Notes under the pieces: generated by a model
What the model saw: the letters and a program-made list of their open reading frames with translations, nothing else
The model's database searches: none
What the model was told of the DNA's origin: nothing
In this document: piece by piece, positions 1 through 8,948 of the stretch
Numbering within the stretch: the stretch's first letter is position 1
Layout of the letters: each line of letters begins with the position of its first letter
Source of the DNA: Devosia sp. 67-54
Lineage (GTDB): Bacteria; Pseudomonadota; Alphaproteobacteria; Rhizobiales; Devosiaceae
Assembly (NCBI RefSeq): GCF_001899075.1
Contig: NZ_MKVA01000009.1
Location: 186,001-250,000 of the forward strand
Direction: 5' to 3'
DNA: 64,000 nucleotides
Program-made: the position numbers and the translations under genes

Positions 1-252
1 ACCACGGCCCCGGGGCGCACGCCGGGCGAGGTCGACAATGGCGGCGGAGACAATGGCGGCGGCAAGGGTGGCGGCAACGGCCAGGCCGTCGTGGGGGCGG
101 CCATCTACGACGCGCCCGACGGCACTCGGATCGGCGAGCTCTATGCCGGCACGCCGGTGACCATCACCGAGTGCGGCAAGCAGTTCGATGGCTGGTGCGA
201 GATCAGTCGTCCGAAAAGCGGCTGGGTCTGGGGCGAGGACCTCGGCCGATAG
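1..252 (+). CDS. C-terminal end of a secreted SH3-like domain protein (5' end outside window)
   Basis: The first 83 codons of the window are open in frame 1 and end at TAG 250-252. They encode a Gly/Asn-rich linker (repeated NGGGDNGGG-like stretch) and then an SH3-like domain with AIYDAPDG, a central Cys, GWCEIS and a GWVWGEDL ending. The same linker-plus-SH3 layout ends the next gene (TIYDQPEG, NWCEIS, GWVWEPEL), so the two genes are tandem paralogues. Bacterial SH3 domains of exported proteins usually bind peptidoglycan or peptides; the ligand here is unknown. The start and any signal peptide lie to the left of the window. Confidence 0.75.
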   Translation, partial: TTAPGRTPGEVDNGGGDNGGGKGGGNGQAVVGAAIYDAPDGTRIGELYAGTPVTITECGKQFDGWCEISRPKSGWVWGEDLGR

Positions 253-287
253 CCGAAGGCCGGATCGACCGGCGGGATGCGGAGCGC

Positions 288-1214
288 ATGGTGAATTTGC
301 CAAGGCTGTCAGCAATCGTCGTCACCCTCGCCGGCGTGACGTTCTCTCCCGCGACGCAGGCGCAGTTCATCCGCACGCTGCCGGACACCCTCGCGCCGGG
401 CGGGACGAGCGGTGGCGGGTTCCGCACCCAATGTCCCGACGGCACCATCCTCGCCGGGGTCAATGCCTCGTTCGGCGCCGACATGAATTCGATCGCCGGG
501 GTCTGCCGGAAGTTCGAGAACGGGCACTATGTCGGCAATTTGATCCCGCTGGAAACCAGGGGCAGGCCCAACGACAAGCATGGCCAGGCCAGATGTCCCA
601 CGGTGGTGCAGGGGATGTGGGTCGGCATTTCGGGCGCCGGTTCCAGTCTCGTCCACCACATCGAGCTGATCTGCGGCAACCTCAAGAAACGCACCGTCGA
701 GCCGTCCCCGATCATCGACACCGCGACGTTCGGGCTGCTCACGCATGGTGGGGAAGCCTTTGCCACGGTCGCTGCCGATTGCGGACCGGGCGCGTTCGCC
801 ATCGGCCTGCAGGGCACCTCCGGTTCGCTGGTCGATTCGGTCGGCATGATCTGCGGACGGTTCGACGACACGCCGGCATCCAAGCCCGGCGGCATAAAGG
901 CAGTCGGCAAAGCCGTCAAAACAACCGGAGCGGGGGACACTACCGAGCCGTTGCCGCCTGGCGTCGTCGACAACGATGACGGTGGCAACGACGGCGGCAA
1001 CGGCAAGGGGTTCCGGCAGTTGACGGCTGGCGGCGGCAAGGGTTCGGCCAATACCGACACGACGATCTACGACCAGCCCGAGGGCAGCGACGTCGCCTAT
1101 CTGAGCGCCGGCGACCGCGTCACCATCGTCCAGTGCAACCAAAAGGTCGCCAACTGGTGCGAGATCAGCACGCCGAGGCACGGCTGGGTCTGGGAACCCG
1201 AGCTCGACCATTGA
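288..1214 (+). CDS. Secreted protein with three Cys-paired repeats and a C-terminal SH3-like domain
   Basis: 308 residues from ATG 288; this start is chosen because it begins a typical signal peptide (hydrophobic stretch ending PATQAQ, cleavage near residue 26), whereas the upstream in-frame start at 171 would put the signal in the middle. Residues about 45-190 hold three copies of a unit with two cysteines: C49/C73, C103/C129 and C165/C189, each ending in a hydrophobic-Cys motif (AGVC, ELIC, GMIC). A Gly/Asn/Asp-rich linker (about 215-250) leads to the SH3-like domain (258-305). It starts 36 bp after the stop of the preceding paralogue. The cysteine pairs probably form disulfides in the periplasm. 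I do not recognise the repeat family and give no function. Confidence 0.75.
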   Translation: MVNLPRLSAIVVTLAGVTFSPATQAQFIRTLPDTLAPGGTSGGGFRTQCPDGTILAGVNASFGADMNSIAGVCRKFENGHYVGNLIPLETRGRPNDKHGQARCPTVVQGMWVGISGAGSSLVHHIELICGNLKKRTVEPSPIIDTATFGLLTHGGEAFATVAADCGPGAFAIGLQGTSGSLVDSVGMICGRFDDTPASKPGGIKAVGKAVKTTGAGDTTEPLPPGVVDNDDGGNDGGNGKGFRQLTAGGGKGSANTDTTIYDQPEGSDVAYLSAGDRVTIVQCNQKVANWCEISTPRHGWVWEPELDH

Positions 1215-1364
1215 GAGCGCGAAGAGACGCCAAGAAGCCTGAAAATTCAGTATCCTGAGTTCGAGACTTGATCGTTTCGACCGGGGTCGCCGGCGCGCAT
1301 GCCGGCACTAAAGCTTGATTCCGACGGTACTCCTGCCAATCATGACGAGCGTCGCAGGCTGGTC

Positions 1365-2507
1365 ATGACATGGGTGATTGCCGTGAACCGCACTTTCCAG
1401 ACGGAGCTCGACCTCATCGGGGCGATCTACGATTCCGTTCTCGACCCCGGACTTTGGAGCGATGCGATCGATCGCATCCGCCGCTATGTCGGTCTTCACC
1501 TGGGGGCGATCGGCATCCACTATGTCCCGAGCGCCATCAGTATTCAGGCGACGACCAATATCCCGCCGGAGTACGTGCGCGTCATCGCCGAGACCGCCCA
1601 TGCCATCCCGGATCTGTGGGGAGGGGTGGCCGCGTTCGGCCGTCTGCCAGCGGAAGAGCCCATTCGGATGCTCGATCATTCGTCCGTCGACCGATGGCCC
1701 GGCAATCCCTTCTACGAGGCGTTCTGCCGTCCCCAGGGGCTGGTCGACCAGCTGTGCCTCATTCTGGAATACCAGCCTGATCTCGTGGCGACATTCGCCC
1801 TCGGACTGCACGAGTCGATGCCGCCCATCGACGACCACCAGATCGAGGCCTTCCGCGTGCTCGCGCCGCACATGCGCCGGGCGGTCCTGATCGGCAATTT
1901 GCTCGAGGCCCGCTCGATCGTGGCGACCTCGTTCGAAGCGGCGCTGGATGCACTGGGATCGGCGATCCTTCTCGTCGATGCGAACGGACGCATCGTCTAT
2001 GCGAACGGCCGCGCCGACCAGATGTTGCGCACGGGCGATCCGATTGCATCTCTCAACGGACGAATCGATGTGCCGCGCGAGCTGGTAAAGGGGCAGCTCA
2101 AGCGCGCCGTGGCCGCCGCGAAGCAGCCAGGCGAGGCGCTGGGGCCCGGCAGCGGCATCGCCGTCCGCCGCCGCGATGGCAGTGGCGCCATCATCCACGT
2201 TTTGCCACTCCAGCGCCGCGCCGTGCGGCCTGTTCCGAATGCCGCCGCCGCCGTATTCGTGGCCGAGCCCAACCCCGCGCTCAATCTTCCGCTCGAGGGT
2301 CTCCGCCTGCTCTACGATTTGAGGCCGGCCGAGACGCGCGTGCTCGATCTTATCGCCGCGGGACTGTCCAGCCGTGCCGTCGCCGAAGCGCTCGGGGTCA
2401 GCGAGAACACAGCGCACACCCACACCACCCGGCTGTTCGACAAGCTCGGCGTCCACAGCCGAGCCGAGGCTGTCGCCCTTGTGCGCGACATGTCGTTGAA
2501 CGCGTAG
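1365..2507 (+). CDS. LuxR-type transcriptional regulator with PAS-like sensor region
   Basis: 380 residues. The last 65 residues are a LuxR/NarL-type helix-turn-helix (LRPAETRVLDLIAAGL then SENTAHTHTTRLFDKLGV). A PAS-like segment in the middle (ILLVDANGRIVYANGRA) suggests a ligand or redox sensor; the N-terminal third is conserved with the neighbouring regulator (LIGAIYDSVLDPGLW against LIGAIYDAVIAPDKW). There is no receiver domain, so it is not an ordinary response regulator. An in-frame ATG at 1299 would add 22 residues; 1365 is preferred because it leaves a similar short stretch before LIGAIYD as in the paralogue. Convergent with the paralogue at 2674-3846. Targets are unknown. Confidence 0.8.
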   Translation: MTWVIAVNRTFQTELDLIGAIYDSVLDPGLWSDAIDRIRRYVGLHLGAIGIHYVPSAISIQATTNIPPEYVRVIAETAHAIPDLWGGVAAFGRLPAEEPIRMLDHSSVDRWPGNPFYEAFCRPQGLVDQLCLILEYQPDLVATFALGLHESMPPIDDHQIEAFRVLAPHMRRAVLIGNLLEARSIVATSFEAALDALGSAILLVDANGRIVYANGRADQMLRTGDPIASLNGRIDVPRELVKGQLKRAVAAAKQPGEALGPGSGIAVRRRDGSGAIIHVLPLQRRAVRPVPNAAAAVFVAEPNPALNLPLEGLRLLYDLRPAETRVLDLIAAGLSSRAVAEALGVSENTAHTHTTRLFDKLGVHSRAEAVALVRDMSLNA

Positions 2508-2673
2508 ACAACGGCCGTTACCGCCACATCAGCCCTCGATGCCGCAGGGTGCCTGGAATTTGGACGACTACCGTTCCAATCTCGAGGGACAGGTGTTGGC
2601 GATTGCTCGCGTGGAGGCGCTGTTGGCGCGAGTAGCCAGGGCATGCACGCGGTCCGTCGGGAGACTGTTGTGC

Positions 2674-3846
2674 TCAAACACTTGGTCCCAGGGACTTGGC
2701 GAGGCGGAAGAGGTCGGCCCGGCGCTGGCGTCCGGTCTTTTCCAGCAGATGCCGCGTGTGGGACTTCAGCGTATTGGGCGAGATCGAGAGCATCTGAGCG
2801 ATCTCCGCGCTGGCCCTCCCCTCGATCGTGAGCTCGAAAATGCGGCTCTCTGCCGGGGTCAGGTTGAAGAGCGTGGTTGCGGCATCGACTACGTGCTTGG
2901 GATCATCGCCGCGCTCGGCGACGAACACGGCGGCCACCACCTCCCCCGGAACATTGGATCGCGTCGACCGGTCGGCGAGCGGCATGACATGCACGACGAA
3001 CGGCTCGCCATCGGCACGCGTCCCGGGGATGGCGATCCCGCGGCGGCCGAGCGAGATGTCGCCTTCGGCGGACGCAACGATCGCGGCGTTGAGGGCGCCT
3101 TGCACCACCTCGCCGTTGATCTGCAACCGACCGAACCGCTCGGCCAGTGGATCGCCGTTCGCCGTTACGTCACGCGCGGCCGAATTGGCGTGCACGATGT
3201 TCGCATCGGCATCGACCAGCACGATGCCGGAGCGAACTGCGTCGACGACAGCCTCGAACACCTGGCGCTTCTGGCGTTCCTGCTGGAGGATGCCGGTGAT
3301 CAGCGCCGCCCGCCGCAGGTGCGGAGCCACCACACGCAGACCGGCCAGCACGTCCGGGGTGATCGGGCCGGCGTCCCGGTGGCGCCCGAGGCCGATATTG
3401 CCGACACGGAAGCGGTCGCGCGTCAGGATGATGGCGACGCTGTCGATGATCCCGTTGGGCTGGGCCAGATCGATGTAATATTCGTTGGCTTCCATAGCCT
3501 CTTGGCCGGCGGTGCCCAGCACGTTGACCGGCTCTTCGAGCGGCAGTCCTTCGACACGTTCCCGACCACCCAGCAGGCGGACGAGTTCGGCGCTGTATTT
3601 GGGCTGAACCATTGCGGCCGCCCACTCATCGGAGATGTTGACCAGAACGGACACCGAGGCGGTTCGCGCGCGAAGATCGTGTAGCTCCATGGCCGCGTTG
3701 TGGAGATGGAAATGCCGCCGCACACGGTCGAGCGCCTCGTGCCATTTGTCGGGGGCGATGACGGCGTCGTAGATCGCGCCGATCAGCTGCACAATTTCGA
3801 TGTCCACGCCGCTCATCGCCACCCAGCCTCGATCGTTAGGCAGCAA
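2674..3846 (-). CDS. LuxR-type transcriptional regulator, paralogue of the preceding gene
   Basis: 390 residues with the same architecture as the regulator at 1365-2507: N-terminal LIGAIYDAV region, a PAS-like segment (IVLVDADANIVHANSAA) and a C-terminal LuxR helix-turn-helix (LTPAESRIFELTIEG, SPNTLKSHTRHLLEKTG). The pair faces tail to tail with about 165 bp between the stops, an arrangement left by inverted duplication or kept for separate control. The second in-frame ATG (3816) is a possible alternative start. It is divergent from the PHP-like gene at 4004 across 157 bp, so that gene is the nearest candidate target. This link is inference. Confidence 0.8.
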   Translation of the reverse strand: MLPNDRGWVAMSGVDIEIVQLIGAIYDAVIAPDKWHEALDRVRRHFHLHNAAMELHDLRARTASVSVLVNISDEWAAAMVQPKYSAELVRLLGGRERVEGLPLEEPVNVLGTAGQEAMEANEYYIDLAQPNGIIDSVAIILTRDRFRVGNIGLGRHRDAGPITPDVLAGLRVVAPHLRRAALITGILQQERQKRQVFEAVVDAVRSGIVLVDADANIVHANSAARDVTANGDPLAERFGRLQINGEVVQGALNAAIVASAEGDISLGRRGIAIPGTRADGEPFVVHVMPLADRSTRSNVPGEVVAAVFVAERGDDPKHVVDAATTLFNLTPAESRIFELTIEGRASAEIAQMLSISPNTLKSHTRHLLEKTGRQRRADLFRLAKSLGPSV

Positions 3847-4003
3847 ACCATAGTTCGGTGGCGCATTGCTGGCGAGTGCCGGTCGCAGAGTTCTCTGGCG
3901 CCGTGAGGATCAATGCGCTGGCGCCTCGCTGCTGCGTCGGGCTATGCCTCATCAATGATGACGCGCCGGGCCTCGCTGCTGGCGTGGTTGCCGAGGACCT
4001 TCA

Positions 4004-5581
4004 ATGGACGATGCTGCCCACCCCCTGCTGAAACAGCGCCTGCCCGCCCGGCTGATGCCGCTGGCCACCGCCATGGGCCTGCGGCCCTTCTACGGCGATA
4101 TTCACAATCACTGCGCCATATCCTACGGCCACGGTTCCCTCGACAGCGCCCTCGCCCGCGCTCGCCAGCAACTCGATTTCGTCTCCGTCACGGGACACGC
4201 CTATTGGCCCGACATGCCGGTGAACGAGCCGAGCGTCGCGCACATCGTGGCCTTCCATGTCGAAGGCTTCGCGCGACTGCAGCAGAACTGGCGGCCGCAT
4301 TACGCAAAGCTCGCCGAAGCCCACGAACCGGGGCGCTTCACGGTCTTTCCGGGCTACGAGATTCATTCAAGCCAGCACGGCGACTATACCATCGTCTATC
4401 GCGATCTCGACCAGGACGAGCTGATCGAGGCGGAGAGCCCGGCCGAGCTGCACCGGCGTCTCGAAGCGCGCTACCCCGGTCGCGCCTTCGCCTTCCCCCA
4501 CCACATCGGCTATCGCGAGGGCGCGCGCGGCATCAACTGGCGCAGCTTCGACGAAAACCTGTCGCCAGTGCTCGAAATCGTCTCCATGCACGGCCTGTCC
4601 GAAACCTCGCTCGGGGACCGACCTTTCCTGCACTCGATGGGGCCGGCCGACGGCCATTCCACGGTGGAACATGGCCTCGCTCACGGCAATGTCTTCGGCT
4701 TCCTCGGCAACACCGATCACCACAGCGCCTATCCCGGTTCCTATGGCCACGGCCGCAGCGCGGTCTACGCTGCTGAAAATGCCAGCACCGCGATCTGGGA
4801 CGCGCTGCACGCCCGCCGCACGGTGGCGCTGACTGGAGATTGCGCGCACCTGTTCGCCAGCATCGACGGGCTGCCGTTCGGCAGCCGCGTGGCAGAGGGA
4901 CCGGACAAGGTCCTGTGCATCGAAGCCGTCGCCGGCAGCTTCATCGATCACATCGATATCATTCGCAACGGGCGGTTGGTCGAACGCATCTCTCCCGAGA
5001 TCACCCCGCACGCGATCGATCCGGACGGCGATCGCTTCGAGACCATCTTCAACCTCGAGCTCGGCTGGGGCGCGCGCGGCAGCAGCCACGACTGGACCGG
5101 CAGCGTCCGCTTCGACGGCGGCGAAATCCTCGCGGTCGAGCCGCGCCTGCGCGGACCGGAGATCGTCTCTCCGCTCGAAGGAGAGGGCACGGCGCCGCCT
5201 TTGCCCCGCATCGGCGGTGACGTGCAGCGGCTCGATTTCGCGCTGCGCGCCGAAGCCAATCCCAACAATTCCACGGCCGCGACACAGGCCATCGCCGCCC
5301 GCGTCCGTCTGAGCCCCGACAGCATCATTCACGCCGACTTCGACGGCCACCGCCTCGACATACCGGCAGCGCGGTTGCTGGACGGGGCACTGTCGGGCAA
5401 TCTCGGCCCCATCGACAGCCCCGCCTATCGCTTCCATCCCCTGCCCCGTGCCGCCGACTGGCAATGGACCGGAGAGGTGACGCTCGGCGCCGTCGCGGCC
5501 GGTGAAACCGTTTATGTGCGCCTGCGGCAGAAGAACGGCCAATGGGCCTGGGCCAGCCCGTTCTTCTTCACCTCGCCCTGA
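4004..5581 (+). CDS. PHP-like metal-dependent phosphoesterase family protein
   Basis: 525 residues, ATG preceded by GAGG. The N-terminal half begins with the metal-binding signature YGDIHNH (D32, H34, H36), followed by FVSVTGHAYWPD, FPGYEIHSS and a later NTDHH segment, as expected for the PHP/amidohydrolase-like fold with several bound metals. The C-terminal half (about 290-525) is beta-rich and of no recognised family. No signal peptide, so cytoplasmic. It is convergent with the DUF4432/sulfatase operon, whose last stop lies about 20 bp away, and may work on a product of that pathway, for example removing a phosphate. Substrate unknown. Confidence 0.6.
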   Translation: MDDAAHPLLKQRLPARLMPLATAMGLRPFYGDIHNHCAISYGHGSLDSALARARQQLDFVSVTGHAYWPDMPVNEPSVAHIVAFHVEGFARLQQNWRPHYAKLAEAHEPGRFTVFPGYEIHSSQHGDYTIVYRDLDQDELIEAESPAELHRRLEARYPGRAFAFPHHIGYREGARGINWRSFDENLSPVLEIVSMHGLSETSLGDRPFLHSMGPADGHSTVEHGLAHGNVFGFLGNTDHHSAYPGSYGHGRSAVYAAENASTAIWDALHARRTVALTGDCAHLFASIDGLPFGSRVAEGPDKVLCIEAVAGSFIDHIDIIRNGRLVERISPEITPHAIDPDGDRFETIFNLELGWGARGSSHDWTGSVRFDGGEILAVEPRLRGPEIVSPLEGEGTAPPLPRIGGDVQRLDFALRAEANPNNSTAATQAIAARVRLSPDSIIHADFDGHRLDIPAARLLDGALSGNLGPIDSPAYRFHPLPRAADWQWTGEVTLGAVAAGETVYVRLRQKNGQWAWASPFFFTSP

Positions 5582-5602
5582 ACCGCGGCTGTACGCGGCG
5601 GG

Positions 5603-6565
5603 TCAGAAGATGGACGGCGCCAGACCTTTTATCGCCAGCTCCAGCCGATAGCTGCGTGTCTCTCCCGGCGCCAGCACCGTCTCGGTCTCGCTGAACCCTT
5701 CGGGGGTACGGTCGCTGGTGCACGGTTCGATGGCCAATATGCCGGCGCGTGGACGCAGATCCTGCCAAAGCTGCAGAAATGGCAGGGTCTCGGTGGCAAA
5801 GGTGATGCCGATCTCGAGCTCGCCTTCTGGCTTTGGCGTGATCAGGCGGCAGGTGACATCGCCTCCCCGGGGCAGTGCCCGACACGCCGGCGTCTGCGAC
5901 ACGCTCGCGTCCGGAAAGCGGAGCGGGCCGAGCAGCGTTTCGTCGCCGACGCGGACGGTGCTGCCGGGACCGATCGACGGAAAGCCGAAATTGAGATGGT
6001 AGAGCAGCGCATGTTGCTGCGGCGACGGACCGACATTTTCAACGATGTCGGTGAGGCGGATGACACTGCCGCCGATCGGCGCTTCGATGCGCCGCCTGAG
6101 CCGCAGATTGGCGCCGCCATAACGCGCCTGCACGACCTCGCCGGCACAGAACAGCACCGGTTCGTCCCGGTCCCAGTCCTCGCCGCAAGCGGTGAGCCGC
6201 GCCGGCGTTCCGGGCAGGCTTCCGTGCAGGACCCCGCCGGCACGCGGCTGCCGGATGCTGTCGAGCCCGCACGTCATCAGCAGACCGGAAAAGCCGCGAT
6301 TGAAGCCCTGCCCGTCATCCCGATCCGGCTGCCACAGACCGGGGCCGGCGAGTCCACCCGGGCTCTGCCAGGCCAGCGGCACGCCCTGGTAGTTGAGCGT
6401 ACCGACATCGAGGCCGCGACCCGCCATGACGAGAAAATCCAGCCCGCCGCCGGTCGAAAACAACAGGGCCGGCCCGCTCTCGGGCCCGTCCTCGAGGGTC
6501 AGTCGCCGCACCGAGGCGAGCTGCCGTAACGCCCCGACGCGCTCAGCGAGGTCCCGCAAGCTCAC
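5603..6565 (-). CDS. DUF4432 family protein, aldose-1-epimerase-like fold
   Basis: 320 residues. The N-terminal part (LLFSTGGGLDFLVMAGRGLDVGTLNYQGVPLAW) and the middle (GLLMTCGLDSIRQPR, HGSLPGTPA) match the DUF4432 family, which has the galactose-mutarotase beta-sandwich. Members often sit in sugar-uptake operons and probably bind or interconvert a sugar anomer. Its ATG overlaps the stop of the upstream sulfatase (ATGA, 6562-6565), so the two are translationally coupled and this is the last gene of cluster 1. No signal peptide. The family has no settled reaction, so none is assigned. Confidence 0.75.
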   Translation of the reverse strand: MSLRDLAERVGALRQLASVRRLTLEDGPESGPALLFSTGGGLDFLVMAGRGLDVGTLNYQGVPLAWQSPGGLAGPGLWQPDRDDGQGFNRGFSGLLMTCGLDSIRQPRAGGVLHGSLPGTPARLTACGEDWDRDEPVLFCAGEVVQARYGGANLRLRRRIEAPIGGSVIRLTDIVENVGPSPQQHALLYHLNFGFPSIGPGSTVRVGDETLLGPLRFPDASVSQTPACRALPRGGDVTCRLITPKPEGELEIGITFATETLPFLQLWQDLRPRAGILAIEPCTSDRTPEGFSETETVLAPGETRSYRLELAIKGLAPSIF

Positions 6566-8094
6566 GCCTGCACACCGGCGTCGACAGGCATCTGCAACCG
6601 AACGAAAGCTTCGGGGGGCGCCTCGTTGGCGCGCATCAACCCAGCCATCAGTTCACGCAGGCGTGCTTCGGTGGCCGGATCGTCAAGCGAATGCGCCTGC
6701 CCGGGATCCGTTTCGAGATCGAACAATTGCGTCTCGTCTTCGAGCAGGCAGCCCGGTCCATAAACATTATAGAACGGCGATCGCTCATTGACCGGCACCT
6801 TCAGCAGCTTGACGCCCTTGGTGAAGCCGAAGCCGTCCGACAGGCTTGCCTGACTCAGTTCCTCCACCGAGAACATCTTGAAGATATGCGTCGGCATCAC
6901 CGTGTACTGGTAGATCTCCTGGGTCTTGAGATCGGGCGGATAGACATGCAGGGTGTAGCGCCCGTCGGTGACATTCACCGCTCCACCGAAAAAGCCATAG
7001 ATCGCCGCCACCCGCCGTTGCTCGCCTTGACACATGCCAAGCAGCGAAAAGCCCTGCATTTCAGGCGCCGGCGGGACGTCGTAAAGATCGAGGAAGGTTG
7101 GCGCCAGATCGATCGTCTGCGTCAGTGAAGCGCTGCGCGTCCCCGCCCGCTCGGGATGCGCCGGATGGTGCAGGAACAGCGGAATGTGGGCCAGCTCCTC
7201 ATAGACGGTCATCCGGTTCTTGGCCCAGAAATCGTGCTCGCCGAGCAAAAACCCATGATCGGTGGTGACGACCAGAGCGGTGTCCTTCCATAGATCGTGC
7301 GCATCGAAATGGTCGAGCAGCTTGCCGAGCAATTCGTCACACATCGACACGATGGCGAAATAGCTGGCCCGCAGTTCGGCCGCCTCCTCCGGCAACTCGT
7401 CGACGCGCCCATATTGCGGCCAGTCGCGCACCGGACCGTTCCAGCCCGTTCGGAACGGGGCCTTGAAGCGCGCCGGCGTCGTGAACGGCTCATGCGGATC
7501 GAAGGTCTCGATCTGCAGCAGCCAATCGTCGGCATCGCGGTTGCGCTCAAGGAATTCGAGGCCGCGCGAAAAGCACTGGAAGGCGGGATAGTCCTCGTCC
7601 TCGGTGATGAACTCACGGTTGATGATGTTCTGCGCTGCATAGTTGCGCCGCCTGTCGGAGAACTGGCGCGGATGGTAGCGCTCCTTCAGCCCTGCCCAGT
7701 CCGGCGCCACCACCGCCTGCCAGCGGTCGCCTTCCTGTCCGCGCGCCAGCTCCCAGGAATCGTAGCGATTGTGGTAGGTCGCGCCACCATCTTCGAAATA
7801 GTGAAAATGGTCGGTGATAAGATGGCTGTAGACGCCCGCTTTTTCCGCGAGGATCTCCGGGAAGGCGTTGTCGAACGGTTCGAGCGGCCCCCAGCTCCGG
7901 TGCAGGAACGACAGCCGCCCCGACATCATGTCGCGGCGTGCCGGCATGCACGGCAGGCTGCCGACCCGATGATTGTCGAAGGTGACGCCGCGTGCTGCCA
8001 GGCGGTCGAAGTTCGGCGTCGGCACGGCGGTTCCCCCATAGCACCCCAGCATATGGCGGTTGAGGGAATCGAAGACGACGAACACGGTACGCAT
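6562..8094 (-). CDS. Cytoplasmic type I sulfatase (cluster 1)
   Basis: 510 residues of the sulfatase/alkaline-phosphatase superfamily. It starts with the metal-binding VVFDSLNR segment and carries the CxPxR signature as C49-M-P-A-R53; C49 would be converted to formylglycine. A second metal motif is TDHGFLLGEHDFW. No signal peptide, so the substrate must be imported before cleavage, consistent with the two permeases and binding protein just upstream. Strongly similar in its active site (VGSLPCMPARRD) to the sulfatases at 29713 and 43144. Phosphodiester or phosphonate hydrolase activity is also known in this superfamily and cannot be excluded. No sulfatase-maturing enzyme gene is in the window. 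Confidence 0.85.
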   Translation of the reverse strand: MRTVFVVFDSLNRHMLGCYGGTAVPTPNFDRLAARGVTFDNHRVGSLPCMPARRDMMSGRLSFLHRSWGPLEPFDNAFPEILAEKAGVYSHLITDHFHYFEDGGATYHNRYDSWELARGQEGDRWQAVVAPDWAGLKERYHPRQFSDRRRNYAAQNIINREFITEDEDYPAFQCFSRGLEFLERNRDADDWLLQIETFDPHEPFTTPARFKAPFRTGWNGPVRDWPQYGRVDELPEEAAELRASYFAIVSMCDELLGKLLDHFDAHDLWKDTALVVTTDHGFLLGEHDFWAKNRMTVYEELAHIPLFLHHPAHPERAGTRSASLTQTIDLAPTFLDLYDVPPAPEMQGFSLLGMCQGEQRRVAAIYGFFGGAVNVTDGRYTLHVYPPDLKTQEIYQYTVMPTHIFKMFSVEELSQASLSDGFGFTKGVKLLKVPVNERSPFYNVYGPGCLLEDETQLFDLETDPGQAHSLDDPATEARLRELMAGLMRANEAPPEAFVRLQMPVDAGVQA

Positions 8095-8120
8095 GAATCA
8101 CATTCTCCTTGTACGGCCGC

Positions 8121-8948
8121 CTATTTGATGGCGCCGGTCGTCAGGCCCTTGACGATATAGCGCTGGCCGATGAGCAGCAGCACCAGCGCCGGCAGGATCG
8201 ACAGCGCCGCCGCAGCAGCCATCTGGGTGTATTGAATCTCGAAGTCCTGGGCGAATTTGGCGATCGCCACTGGCACGGTGGCAGTGCCCTTGTTGGTGAG
8301 GTTGAGCGCTACGGCGAACTCGTTCCACGAAAACACGAAGCACAGCACCGTGGTTGCCGCCAGCCCCGGGGCGATGATCGGCAGCACGATGCGGGTGAAC
8401 AGCGTCGGCCCCGAGGCGCCGTCGATCCGTGCCGCCTCCACCAGTTCGTCCGGCACGTCGCGCACGAACACGGCCATCAGCCACACCGCCATCGGCAGGT
8501 TGAGCGTGGCGTGGGCCAGGATCAGCCCGATGAAGGTGTTGTCGAGTTGCATCGCCCTTTCCATCGTGAACCAGGCGCTGGCCAGGGCCACCGGCGGGAT
8601 CATCTGGAACACCAGCGCCCAGGCGAGGAATACATGCGCGACCCAGCGTGGCCAGCGCAGCCGTTCGAGCGACCAGGCGGCGAGCGTGCCGGCCAGCACG
8701 CAGATGGCGGTCGAAAGCCCCCCGACGATGATGGAATTGCGATAATTGTCGAGAAAGTCCGACCCCTTGGAGAACAGCACTTCCTGGAAGTTACGCAGCA
8801 CCGGCGTGAACAGCACGTCGCCCATCAGCAGCGAAATCTGCGTGCGGAATCCGGCGGCGATGATCCACAGCACGGGAATGACGATGGCGACTGCGACCAC
8901 CGTCAGCACGACATAGGCAATGGCGCGGCCGCGTGACGTCTGGGTCAT
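8121..8948 (-). CDS. Sugar-type ABC transporter permease, MalG/UgpE family (cluster 1)
   Basis: 275 residues with about six membrane helices. The permease EAA loop is clear: DELVEAARIDGASG followed by FTRIVLPIIAPG, which contacts the ATPase. Ends with the family-typical YIVKGLTTGAIK. The start ATG (8946-8948) overlaps the stop of the upstream permease as ATGA. Forms a heterodimeric channel with the product of 8945-9874 and is fed by the binding protein at 9993-11339. No ATPase gene is present in this cluster. Substrate unknown, probably a sulfated or otherwise modified carbohydrate given the following sulfatase. Confidence 0.88.
   Translation of the reverse strand: MTQTSRGRAIAYVVLTVVAVAIVIPVLWIIAAGFRTQISLLMGDVLFTPVLRNFQEVLFSKGSDFLDNYRNSIIVGGLSTAICVLAGTLAAWSLERLRWPRWVAHVFLAWALVFQMIPPVALASAWFTMERAMQLDNTFIGLILAHATLNLPMAVWLMAVFVRDVPDELVEAARIDGASGPTLFTRIVLPIIAPGLAATTVLCFVFSWNEFAVALNLTNKGTATVPVAIAKFAQDFEIQYTQMAAAAALSILPALVLLLIGQRYIVKGLTTGAIK

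Noticed and set aside
1308-2456. 382-codon minus-strand frame opposite the first LuxR-type gene
   Set aside because: No domain, no ribosome-binding site; the plus strand carries a complete LuxR-type regulator.
2539-3684. 381-codon plus-strand frame opposite the second LuxR-type gene
   Set aside because: Arg/Asp/His-rich shadow; the minus strand shows PAS-like and LuxR motifs.
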